This document shows, one piece after another, positions 1 through 11,200 of a stretch of DNA of 64,000 nt. A program made the translations under genes and the position numbers. The notes beneath the pieces were generated by a model. It saw nothing but the letters and a program-made list of their open reading frames with translations. It made no database searches and was not told the DNA's origin. Source of the DNA: Pelecanus crispus (Eukaryota; Chordata; Aves; Pelecaniformes; Pelecanidae). Location of the stretch: positions 47,554,346 through 47,618,345 of the forward strand of contig NC_134648.1 in the NCBI RefSeq assembly GCF_030463565.1, read 5' to 3'. Position 1 is the first letter of the stretch, and each line of letters opens with the position of its first letter.

Positions 1-904
1 GTGTATTTACAACATATGCGGGATGCCAGCATGACAGAGATTTTAGAGCAGTAAGCCATTGTGTTCAGTAGAACATTACCAGTCTAATTGGAAGGTAATC
101 TTAAGTACACTTGAGAGGCTGAATTCAGGACAAGATTGTAATGCATTGACAAAAAGGTTTTGGAAAAAGTCACACTGCCTAATGGAATTACTGCTACTAC
201 TCCCTAATTTTCACAGCCATTTCAAACAACTTTTAAAAAGCACTTGCTATTGCTAAATCCAGGAGATTTACAGACATTTCTTCTCAGTGTATTTCTGCCA
301 GAACAAATAACTACTAACTGTGGAACTGTCGCCTTCTGGAAAGCAAGCTAAGATGAAACTTTAGCATCTTCAGATAAAACACAAAACCATTTCCTGCACA
401 AGCCTGTTCTAGCTGCAATGACTGGAAAAAACGATGAGCAGCATTTCTCCAGAAACAAAGCAAATATGAACAGCAACCCCTTAAAGAAGTAACAGTTATC
501 TACTGTACAGGACAGATGCTCTAGGTATATATAGAGATATCCAGGGATACAATTACGCAAGCATCAGAATCACATTAATAACTTTGGCACCTAAAGAGAA
601 CCTGCAACAATACCCGCTTCTGGTGATCTCCTTTACCAGGTAATGCAATAGAGTACAGAAGTCCAGAACAATACACCAAGGATGAAAGGATGCTGAGCTC
701 ACAAGGACCCAGCACTCATTCCCATAGTCATTTCTTAGAGCCACATGAAGCAGAGATTTAGAGATCTCTAGCAACACCCTCCATCCTAGACCTGTTTCAC
801 AGCCCTCTTTCTCTCTTTGTCAGGAAAGCAATTCCTGGATTAGTCTTCACTTTGATATTTATCACTGCATTTTTCAGAATGCATTCAGATTGATAGATTA
901 ATCA
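1..904. other. AREL1 intron, no feature seen
   Basis: Ordinary AT-rich intronic sequence to the left of the CR1 copy. Open frames here are short and unlike AREL1, so the next AREL1 exon must lie outside the window. Confidence 0.6.
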
Positions 905-2400
905 ATCATAGAATACCAGGTTGGAAGGGACCTCAAGGATCATCTGGTCCAACCTTTCTTGGCAAAAGCATGGTCCAGACAAAATGGCCCAGCACCCTGT
1001 CCAGTCGAATCTTAAAAGTGTCCAATGTTGGGGAATCCACCACTTTCCTGGGGAAATTATTCCAATGGGCGATTGTTCTCATTGTGAAAAATTTTCATCT
1101 TGTGTCCAAACGGAATCTCCCCAGAAGTAACTTGTACCCATTATCCCTTGTCTTCTCCATGTGTCTCTGTCTAAAAAGAGAGTGTCCATCTTCTTTGTAG
1201 CCACTCTTTAAATACTGGAACAGGGTGATAAGGTCTCCCCTAAGCCTTCTTTTTTCAAGGCTGAACAAACGCAGTTCTCTCAGCCTTTCCTTATATGGCA
1301 GGCTTCCCAGTCCTTTGATCATCTTTGTGGCCCTTCTCTGGACCCTCTTCAGCCTGTCCACACCTTTTTTGTATAGTGGGGACCAAAACTGAACACAGTA
1401 TTCCAGGTGTGGCCTGACAAGTGCTGAGCAGAGTGTGATAATGACTTCTTTATCTCTGCTGGTGATGCCCTTGTTGATGCAACCCAGCATCCTGTTGGCT
1501 TTCTTTGCCACAGCAGCACACTGTTCACTCATATTGAGCTTGTTGTCCACCAGGACCACCAGGTCCCTTTCCACAGAGCTGCTCCCCAGCTGGGTAGATC
1601 CCAGCATGTGCTGCACTTCTGGATTATGTCTTCCAGGTGCAAGACCTTACACTTGTCCTTGTTGAACTTCATAAGGTTCTTGCTAGCCCACTCTTCCAGC
1701 CTATCCAGGTCTTCCTGCAGGGTGGCTCTCCCTTCCGGAGTGTCCACTTTCCCACTCAGTTTGGTATCATCATCATCATCAGGGTACACTTGATCCCATC
1801 ACCCAGATCACTTATGAAGATATTAAACAGCATTGAGCCCAATATTGATCCCTGGGGGACCCCACTTGTGACAGGTTATCAGTTTGAAAAGGAGCTATTT
1901 ACCACCACCCTCCGGGTGCGGCCTGTCAGCCAGTTCCCCACCCATCACACGGGCTACTTGTCTAGACCGTAAGACATCAGTTTCTCTCTGAGGAGGCTGC
2001 AGGAAACCATATCAAAAGCTTTGGAGAAATCCAAGTAGACAATATCCACCACTCGCCCCAGATCAACTGAGCAGGTTACTTTGTTATAGAAGGCAATCAG
2101 GTTTGTCAAGCACGATTTGCCCTTGACAAATCCATGCTAGCTTTTCCCAATCACATGCTTCACTTGACTTGTGATAACCCCCAGGAGGATTCGTTCCATA
2201 ACTTTCCCAGGGACTGAAGTAAGACTGATGGGCCTATAATTTCCTGGATCCTCCTTTAAGCCCATCTTGTAGATGAGGGTGACATTAGCCTTCTACCAGT
2301 CTTCTGAGATGTCCCCGATCTCCATGACTTCTCAAAGATTATGGAGAGCAGCCTCACAACAACATCAGCCAGCTCTCTTAACACCCTTGGGTGGATATTG
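905..2400 (-). mobile_element. CR1 LINE fragment, 5'-truncated
   Basis: The left edge is the reverse complement of a CR1 3' end (ATCATAGAATACC, then the TTGGAAGGGACCTC motif). Reading leftward on the minus strand, decayed reverse-transcriptase coding sequence is seen, with [24 protein letters not shown] and [18 protein letters not shown]. The longest open piece is 1616-1095 and a second one at 1789-1529 is in another frame, so the ORF is broken. It lies in an AREL1 intron in the same orientation as the host gene. The right (5') limit near 2400 is approximate. Confidence 0.9.
1095..1616 (-). pseudogene. CR1 reverse-transcriptase C-terminal fragment
   Basis: An open stretch of 173 codons encodes the region after the RT catalytic core, recognised by VRPHLEYCVQFWSP and [13 protein letters not shown]. 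It has no initiation context of its own, and the upstream part is frame-shifted at about 1610. It is a relic within the CR1 copy. Confidence 0.8.
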
Positions 2401-3004
2401 TCAAAGTGAATTTAAATTTATTAGTAGATTTAGTGGAATTTTCTTTCTAGTTTCCCTGAATGCAATAATAAGGGGTAATAGTTTCTGTTAACATATTCTT
2501 ACTATAAGAGAATCGTCAGTTTCCCTTGACTTGCTTGAATCCTGTTTCTTCTACTTATACATTTACCCTTTGTCCTCTGACCATTTTTTTTTCCTTTTCT
2601 TTTCCCTGAAACATTCAAGAAACAAGACAGACACATAAAATCTGAGAACTGTCTTCCTCTAAGTTCCGATCTTCAGGTATCGGAAACTGAGAAAGGGAAT
2701 TGCAGGTCTGACCCAACCAAAGCAAAGGAAAGGCAAACAGGATATCTACTGAACAATCACTGAGGAAATTCCCAGTAGGCTTTGCATCAGATCCAGAAAG
2801 ACACATGAAGTCCTAAAACTTCAAGGAGCATTTTAACATTATTCTCAGCAATGAGCTCCACATTAGCTGTCTAGCCTTAGGCAAACCTTTTTTAACCAAA
2901 TCTGAGGCACCTAAATCTAGAGCTAAGATATAGGGCACAGGAAGCTCTTCAGTTGCAGTGTAATTTAAACATGCACTCAAGAGTGGTAACTTTGTGATAT
3001 CTAC
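2401..3004. other. AREL1 intron between CR1 copy and exon 6
   Basis: Intronic sequence after the donor of AREL1 exon 6. I see no exon, RNA gene or repeat beyond the CR1 border. Confidence 0.6.
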
Positions 3005-3252
3005 CTTAGGTGACACATAGCAGTACACTTTTTTAGGTTTCTTCACTTTCTCAGGGGTTTGGCTGTCAGAGGGAGAATCTTCATCTTCATCCTCAGTTGC
3101 AGTAGAAGGACGGCGCTGGGAGGAGCTTAGATGCGTTGGTGGAAGTTGCCACTGAGTGTTGGTATAACTAGGAGCATCATACAGGTAGGCTTCAAAGTAA
3201 ATACTGACACCTGAGGTGGACACATTGCGTTCCACAATGTTCTTTTCATTCT
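3005..3252 (-). CDS. AREL1: AREL1 coding exon 6 (last coding exon in window)
   Basis: 248 nt, residues 278-360, acceptor CCTCAG and donor GTAGAT. It encodes ENEKNIVERNVSTSG, an acidic EDEDEDSPSD linker and VYCYVSPK. The frame ends exactly on a codon, so the next exon starts in phase 0. No continuation was found between 1 and 3004. Confidence 0.93.
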
Positions 3253-6200
3253 CTGAGGGAAACAGATATAAAAGAGTTGCATAAATCTTAAAGGAGATAG
3301 GAATCAAAAAGTAAAGAACCCACAGACCACGACCAAATTAGTTACTATGATTTTAAAGAAAAGGCTACACATCCAAACAAGAACCTGGTCAAGTGAAACT
3401 CCAAGAAAGAGAACCCAGCAGTGGGATGAAAAGATTTCAAGATAGCAGTTTGTCTGTCCTGGCTTCAGACAGTGACTGGTTCAAGAAAAAAAGGAAAAAG
3501 GCATACAGAACCTCTGTCTCAGAGCACCAGCCTAAAGGCATAGCTATGTGACAGCCACATTGCAGACTGGCTCACTCCTGAAGAAACCAGGAATTATAAA
3601 ATCGTAAGAGAGCACATAGGTTACATGCAGTGTTCTTCATCCATATAGCTTAACAAACAATACATTAGTGGCTCACTTAGTGTATGGCTCAGATGCCAAG
3701 TACTAGCAAGCAATAAAAATTGCCTTATTTCAGAGGTAAATCTCCTGATATAGCTGAAAAAACGCACGTGCTTTTATCTGCTGATGGAACAGAGAGTACC
3801 AGCCTTCAGAGATCTCCCTTGTCAGCAGGAAATTCATTTACCTTAGCATTTTTAAATTAATAGGCATTCCTTGAGCAATTAAGCATGGCTAGCCTGCAGG
3901 GAAGCCACATTTAGCTCTGCTACACAAGTGTGCAAAACATCTTGTAAAAGGACACCTGGAGAATGAACACTCAGTAGCTCTTGACTCACCACTTAGAACA
4001 ATGATGTCAAAATCACCATTGCTTATGGGCTGGTTCTGGTAGGAGATGCAGGCATGGAAACACCCCCTACAGTGCAAGGTGAGTCGGAAGAACACTTCAC
4101 AAGTCTGCCGATTGGACACCACAGACTTCTCAAACACAACGTCAGAGCTCTCTTCTTCTTGAGGACCCAGCTAAACAGAAAACAAATTAACGAAGGCTCT
4201 CTAGCTCACCTGAAGTCAAGCAGCAAGGGATGGGGTTGCACTCACCTCATGGATGGAGAGGCTGTAATTGTGCTCATCTATCAGGGACACAGAATTGCTG
4301 GTGGGATTGTCATACTCATCTCTGGGAACTATCTGCAGAGTGTGCTGCTGCCCACAGGTCAGCACCAGAGTGGAGAAATGGCAGACAATTTTGGTTTTGG
4401 AGGGAACCACCATCCCTGAAGCAGACAACAGTTTAGAGTCAAACAAACTCCAAGGTGAAGCTACACAGAGCAAAGGAAAAGCAACTAGGGGCATAATACC
4501 CTTGAAAATGGATTAAATCTAAACACAGTCTATGCCCCTACATTAACAACAACAACAAAAAAATCTGAGCTCTGAAATACGTGGTGCGGTGCACAGGGTT
4601 TGGGGTCAGAAACTTAATACTGACAAAGCAAACCCAGTTACTAGCCCTCTAAAAAATGCTCTTTCCTCCATTCTAACCTTCAAGAACTGGCTCCCACTGC
4701 AGATACAAAGTACAAGTTGGCTGACATCCAAGGAAACCTGCAAATTCAGCTTGCCAAACAAACTTTAGCCTGGAGGGTATCTGAGTTAAATCTGAGGTCC
4801 CTCTTTCTGAAGGGGTATCTTAGCAAGCTTTGTATCTATTCACAATGCAATGGAATGGAGGTAGTTTTGATGAACATGTACTTGAAACAGAAAAGATGCA
4901 AACTGGGTCAAAAAACAAAAGCAAAGGAAACAAATTTAAAATGGATAAAAAGGAAATGTTTTTAAAGAAGTGTGTAATCAAAGGTAGCAACTGCTCCAGG
5001 AGCTTAAAGGGAATAGAGTAGGGCATTCAAAAGAGGAAAAGAGTCAAATTATGACAGCATTTCCAATTTGGATACAAAGAACTCAGTACTTTCACAAAAG
5101 ACATTCTCTGACTACTAGATGGATCATGAAGTAGTTGCTACAAAATGGAGAACATGACACAAGTGGTTAGGAAGCTTAAGCAGCACCAATGACTTATTCT
5201 GTAAGGCAGTTCTATTTTGCCATATACTGGTAGTCACAAGTATATTTTAGTTGTGTGTCTATTGCTGGGATCTACATGTGGCAAGAGGAAAACAGTGAAG
5301 GGTAACCCTTTCCCTGTCACCTACCTATTTTAGCTGGAAACACATTTACCTAACTGCCTCCAATACCTCCAAATCTACTCTGAATCATTACAGGGCCACT
5401 TAGACCTTACCTGGCTGGAACACCTTGTAGTAGGGGCTGTAGGCCACATTCAAGCCACCGAGTTTTACAGTGATCTCATATCTCCCAGCCCTGCGCACAG
5501 TGAAGGCCACTTTCACCACATTGGAATTAGGCTCCTGAAGAACTTCCTGGGTTACAGGAATATCAATTGCTAGCTCCACGTGGCAGATGTGAACTCGCAG
5601 CCCCACAGGCCGGTGAGCAGGGAAGGGTTGCCCATTTTTATAGAATAACTGCATGGGAAATGGAGAAGTCCAGGTCAGCAAAAATATGCAGTGTACAGAG
5701 GAAGAGAAAGCAAGTCGCTTTGGGGAAACAAGGGCAAGAACCCCAGCTCAGCAAAGGAAAAAAAAATTAACAGTCAGCTCTGTCACACAGGCTGTAGTTC
5801 TCCCAAGCGAACAGGGCACAAGTGGACATTGAACAACCTCATTCTCTTTTGTGCTGGGGTTCAAATGAGTGCCCTCAGAAGAACATGCCTCTAGGCGTTT
5901 CTTCTGTGCACTGTCAGTGCAATATCAGAACAGAAACCAAGAGAACCCACTACCAAATGGAAAAAAGCAAAGCCATATCCTTCAGAGAAACAAGCAGATC
6001 TTGTCCATTTGTACAGCTAAGCTCTAGAAAAGCTCTCCCCAGTTTGTTATAGAAAAGTGTGGAGAAGATGCTCACCTAAGGAGCTGACCCAGCCTGTACT
6101 GATAAGAAGCATCAACATGAAAACAACCTGTTAGATAAAATCACAGGCAGCTCAATCACAGAAGTGATCTGCCAGACAATTTCAGAAGGTAACATACTTC

Positions 6201-8220
6201 AACCAGTACTTCCTTACAAGGAAAGAATTACACCTTGAAACCCTATGTGCATGCTTCTTCAAGAGCTGGCAGCTTGTGGGCCAGATCTTGCCTGCCATCT
6301 GCAGTCAGCAAAAGGACACTATTATTCCCTGCTTCTAAATAAGGGAGGGCATGGGGGCCTGAAGTAGTATGTATCTTGACTGTCAGTGAGAGAAACCAGT
6401 CCATGCAACAGCTATTGTTGATGAATAAAGGGCTAAGCAAATGGGAGACAAGCATGAAGTGGAAGGGCGCATTGCTGGAGCTGCCATGAGTGAGAGTCAG
6501 TAAGGTGAAGGGAATAAATTTAAATAGCAGGAACAGAACAAGTCCCTTCCCCCTCAGCTCTTTTTCACTGCCTGCCCTGGAGTTAGAACTCCTCACTCAC
6601 CCTCAAGCAGAAGGGTTTTCCTCACCCTCCTGAGAAGGACAAGTATGGCAACCTAGCTGAACTTTTCTTCTTATTTTGATACCCTTCTGGGTGGGGAAGG
6701 TGGGGCAGAAAGGTGGGCATGTGAGTGCAGCAAAACCTGTTCAAACTTTCTCCATGTAGCTCCAAACTCTCAAGTGTTCAGGCCCCTCACCCATCTTATT
6801 TATAGTTGTCCCATTCCCCTAGACTTGGCCTTTTGGGATTGGAGGGAAACAAGAGTCCTTGGCAGGCTTTTCCAGGTCAGACAGAACAGCACTCAATTAT
6901 GGAGGAAATGGGAGTGGCCATGAAGCTTTACAGATCTTGGACTGGTAAAATGCCCACTCCCACGCTCCCAGCTTCAGCTGCACAACCAAAAGATAGCACC
7001 AAGTCTGCTGAAGGCAAGGCTCAGCCCACTCACTTCCCAGTAAAGGAAGCAGTAGATAGGACAAGCCTGGTCTCCTCTGGCTCTTCAGAGGATTCTAAAG
7101 AGAGGGAGATAAGATTTTAAGGAGTGTAAACCTCAGATATGCACTTACAGAGTTCTGCAACAGTTACAGAGGGCAGAAGACAGACAGATAGCTTTCCTAC
7201 TCCTAAGTTACATCCAGCTTGGCCCCAACAAAAAAAAAACCAAAAACATTTGAAGAGCCCATCCCTAAGTCAGACCTCTGTGCCTGCCCCCAAAGCTGCA
7301 TGGAAACAGAAATATTCCCTTACATGCACTCGGAAGGCCATGCTATGGCCCACCTCATAGGGGTCCTTCCAATCCCAGGAGATTTTGCAGGACCGGGGAT
7401 CCAGGTAGTTGCCTCGCACGTAGTCATAAATAGTTCGCTCCCCTCGGCGTTCCCGGTCCCCATGCTGAAGGAAGCTGACTATACGTGCGGCAAACTCAAA
7501 GAGGAACTTAATGGTGAAGACAACAACTACCACAGATACCGTGATCCCACCTGCAGCAAGGAGAGAACAGAGGGTGGTTGCAGCGGCATGGCTGAGTCGG
7601 GCATCAAAATCCCCTCTGCATCAACCCAAGATGCCTTTTATTAATGACATTCTACTCAACTGCAAATTAGGTGTTTAAGGCAAAAGCTATTGTGAGAACA
7701 TTTATGGTTTGTGTTATGCTACAAGTAAGGTTAGAGAATAACAAGTCCCTTAAAACTCTGCAAATGACTGCAAACAGAGGAAATAGGTAAAGGTGGTACA
7801 GTCTCAGGTATGGCTAGCAGACATCCCAACAGAAACATGGAACTCCCTTTGAGTTGCAAATTAGAATTAGAGATTCCTTTAAGGGAAACAGTCATATAAC
7901 CACACAACCCCTGCACATCACATTAGACTGGATTAAGAAGCATCACAGAGGCAACAACCCTGCACTAGTTCTTGAAAGAAAAAGTAAGGGGATGGCTTAG
8001 GAATGAAGTCAATGGAAGGACTTTAGGAACAAGAAGAATGGTGGAGAGGCAAGTCTGCCAGGTAGAGGGCACAGTGTGGGGTGACAATAACTTCATGTTT
8101 GTTAGGTAGACTCTGAACTAGCATGAAAGCAGAGGCTTTCAAGAAACCCTTCTAAAGCCTATGGAGAGGTCAACAAATACAGTGGCAGCCTTTCCTTCAC
8201 TTACCAATGATGTAAAACAT
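3005..8220 (-). CDS. AREL1: AREL1, apoptosis-resistant HECT E3 ubiquitin ligase (partial, N-terminal 360 residues)
   Basis: Six coding exons on the minus strand (8220-8205, 7550-7324, 5648-5411, 4415-4246, 4170-3990, 3252-3005) join in frame to 1080 nt, 360 codons, with no stop. The protein starts MFYIIGGITVSV, a hydrophobic stretch (about residues 4-28) that looks like a membrane anchor. A filamin-type immunoglobulin-like repeat follows (about 52-158, ending near the AYSPYY motif), then a second beta-rich segment and an acidic, Ser/Pro-rich linker (about 310-345). The sequence matches vertebrate AREL1 (KIAA0317) nearly residue for residue. The family protein is about 823 residues long with a C-terminal HECT domain, so more than half, including the catalytic cysteine, lies left of base 1. 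AREL1 is known to ubiquitinate IAP antagonists such as SMAC, HTRA2 and ARTS in the cytosol, restraining apoptosis. It is divergent from FCF1, as in other vertebrates. The first ATG is split from the rest by an intron six codons in. No damage is visible. Confidence 0.95.
3990..4170 (-). CDS. AREL1: AREL1 coding exon 5
   Basis: 181 nt, residues 218-278, acceptor TTTAG and donor GTGAGT. It begins LGPQEEESS and ends in FDIIVLS, as expected for the family, with the FHACISYQNQPI segment between. Confidence 0.94.
4246..4415 (-). CDS. AREL1: AREL1 coding exon 4
   Basis: 170 nt, residues 161-217, acceptor TTCAG and donor GTGAGT. It contains the VVPSKTKIVCHF and QIVPRDEYDNP motifs conserved in AREL1. 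Confidence 0.94.
5411..5648 (-). CDS. AREL1: AREL1 coding exon 3 (filamin repeat)
   Basis: 238 nt, residues 82-161, acceptor ATGCAG and donor GTAAGG. It encodes most of the filamin-type repeat, including GRYEITVKLGG and AYSPYY, the typical closing strands of such a repeat. Confidence 0.95.
5649..7323 (-). other. AREL1 intron 2
   Basis: About 1.7 kb between coding exons 2 and 3. Short open frames on both strands have no family resemblance. Nothing else recognised. Confidence 0.6.
7324..7550 (-). CDS. AREL1: AREL1 coding exon 2
   Basis: 227 nt bounded by a CTGCAG acceptor and a GTAAGG donor, residues 6-81. It encodes the valine-rich membrane segment, the basic ERRGER patch and the TIYDYVRGNYLDP stretch leading into the filamin-type repeat. 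Confidence 0.95.
8205..8220 (-). CDS. AREL1: AREL1 coding exon 1 (start codon)
   Basis: Sixteen coding bases encode MFYII plus the first base of a glycine codon and are followed by a GTAAG donor. The exon probably extends upstream to about 8264, where a TTCTAG acceptor precedes an untranslated segment with an early stop. This choice of start agrees with the family's MFYVIGG N-terminus. Confidence 0.88.
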
Positions 8221-8264
8221 CAGGTCCCTTCGGTGAGACACACAGCCGAGGATCACAGCTGCAT

Positions 8265-11200
8265 CTAGAACACAAAATAGGCCAAGTCCAGTCCAATGAC
8301 TCTTCCTCACACACACTGGCCTAAATTTAATCTATGATTCCTCAGACAAATACCTATCAATCATCTATTATCTATCTTCCTCTCCAACAACATCCCTAAA
8401 GCATTATTCTGTAAGACTGTGAAATATGCAAACAGCACAGCATGCTACACAACAGTTCTCCCTCCATCACAGATTCCCATTCAGACTCAGGGATCTAAAA
8501 GGACAACATATTATCCTCAGAAACCAGAGAGAGTGGGCTCTGGGTACAGCAAGAAAGAGCTACTTTTTGCAGAATCATCAACTTCAACAGCAGCAGCCGA
8601 AAGCCACTCATCTAAACTCTCACACCTAATTGCTTCTGCAAGTCACAAAGTTAACTTCTAGTTTGCCATGAAAGCACATCACAGAGCCACCACCAAAATG
8701 GTCAGAAGCTGACCCTCAACCAGCAACCTTGGAAGAAAAAGCAATGGAATAAAAGGGTTGTGGACAAGGCCACACCCATTTGTTCAGAACAAACAAAAAT
8801 CTTTCTAGGGCAGAGCTGAATCCATTTTTTGCCCTGTAACTCTACTATGGAAAGTATGAATGCAACTGGAAAACAGTCCATCTGTATTTTCCTACCCACT
8901 TCTGCAAAGTGGAGCCTCTCTGCTGAAACTCTAGCTGATCAACGCACAAGCTAAAACCTTGGTTTTGTACACTATTAAGATTACAGAAATTTTTAGAGAC
9001 ACCAATCTAGAATCAAGTTCTTACTGAGAGGAGTGGTAAACAAACATGTAGTAAAAAGACCACACCCAGAACAACAACATGCTGTTGGGTTGATATGACA
9101 TAGCTGACAGACGGAACAAGAGCAGCAGCAAGGAACGTGTGTGACAATTAGACAAACAATTTGGCATACACTAATGCATACAATATAGCTCGCCGTGTCA
9201 CCATTCAGTTAGTGAGAAGCTACATTGTGCATTCAAGCTGCTTTTGCTTTTGTTTTTTTTTTTTTTAAACAAACACAAAAGGGGAGTTATTCATCGGTCA
9301 TCTCAACAGCAGCAGCAATGGACATCAGCATGCAGAAAGCTTAAATGAAGCATTTCCCCCCAACAATAGCCATGACTTTCCAGCCCAACAAATCCCCTTT
9401 GCTGGCCTCTGAAGATACTCCATCCCTCCAACCAAAGAGCAATCACATACCTTTACACAAGTGCCCATGTTCTAAAAGCCAAAGGGGGGGTACCCATTCT
9501 TCAGCATCCTTCCTCCTTGTGCCCAACTCTGGGGCAAATGTCAGCAAGAAGAGGCCATAGAGAAGATTATCACAGGAACTCCTGGAATTTGCATCACAGA
9601 GTCACTGCTGAAAGGTGAGGACCTGAGCACAGCAATTTCTTCCTCTTTGTTGAAAAGGGCTGTCCTGCAATGCTGCTCCCTGTAGCCTGTTGTTTGCCAG
9701 CTTCCCTGGAAAAGGAAGAAAAGGAGAGAGAAAAGTTAGGTATCTCCATTCATGTGGACAAATCTCGCAAGTAGAAACATGTGAGAGGTGTAAGATGCAA
9801 GAGTATCACTGGATGTGAAATCCATAGGAGAGGTGTTATAAAGGCATCGCTGTTGATGAGGTGCTAGGCTTTACCATATCCTCAACCTCCACCTGTCACA
9901 ATCTCATTTTGTTGTATGACCCACTGAAACTAGCAGGTTCAAGATGGAACAAAACACATCCTGCCTCCACAGGTTTCATTGGGCTCATGGGTTTCATGGA
10001 GCAGCCAAGAATCTGCATGCTATTCATGAGGAGTGCTAAGGACCAGGTGCCACTTCAAGCCTTCACACCCCACAAAATGCCACGTACTATTCTTAAACTG
10101 ATTTTGCCCAGATCTAGAGGGCTATTTAAAGTCAAGCCTAAAAAAAAAAAATCTTTGAAAGTTCTTGGACCCCAAAGCAAACTAGATATTTTTTTTTTGC
10201 TGCTGTTGTTTTAGGGGTTCAGAAAACTGGTATCCTCATAAGGCGTTTCAGTTTCAGCAGCACTATCCACTAAATTACAGTTTACTGTCAGGATTGAGAT
10301 TAAAAAAAAAATAAAAAAAAAAATCTAACAGCAAGGATTGATGCTGCCCACAAAAACCAGGACATATGCCAGAAGAAAAGCCACAGAACCTACACAGCAG
10401 TATCTACTCATTCAGAACACAGATTACATAAAGGAGCGAGAATGAAATGAACAGACCCAGGCTCACCACAGCAGCTGTCTGTTAAGAGAGACACCTCTTC
10501 TGGGGATGTAAGTGATGTGCTCCTGCTGCCTGCCATACCACCGCCTCAGCTGCCACTTCCTCCTTACTCCCTCCTCATCTACCTTCCGCTTCAGATGTCT
10601 CCTATTTCCCTCTATCCCACTAATCATACAGATCTGGCTGCCTTTGCACACTTCCACTAAGCTTTCTAACTCATATGAAAACTGACAGGTAAGTGTGCAG
10701 AGCTCTTCGACTGCATTGCAGAAGCAGCCAGACTCTCACTGTCTTTTCCTCCCCTACACCTCGAGGCAAATCCCACCCACTCAGCTCTTTTCTTCTTTCC
10801 TCTGCTTGAGCAAACAATGTTGCGGTCCCCTGGGCACAAGTTCTCATTCTCCTCCTAGATGAAGCTTCAGGTTTCTAAACTCGTATCTCCGTGCATTAAG
10901 AATCACAGACCTAGCAATTTCCTTGACATTTTAGTCCTTTCACAGCACATATCTAAGATGCGATTGAAACATATGGACCTTAATGCCCTTAATGTCTCTG
11001 CTACAAATACCTGGTTGAAACTCTGCTCCAGTTTGGCCTGGCTGCAGAAAGTGTGTGGCTCCTCCTCACATAGCTGAGGAATTTCACAGAAACTTATCAA
11101 TGTTTGGGAATCTATGAGATCTCCCTCTAGCCTCTCACAGAATCAGTCTCTTCATGTCACCGAAAAAACACCACCACAAAACTAGCACCATGGGTTCATC

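Noticed and set aside
1-3004. Possible further AREL1 exons (HECT linker region) left of exon 6
   Set aside because: I searched both sides of the CR1 copy for the expected continuation after VYCYVSPK and found no matching frame.
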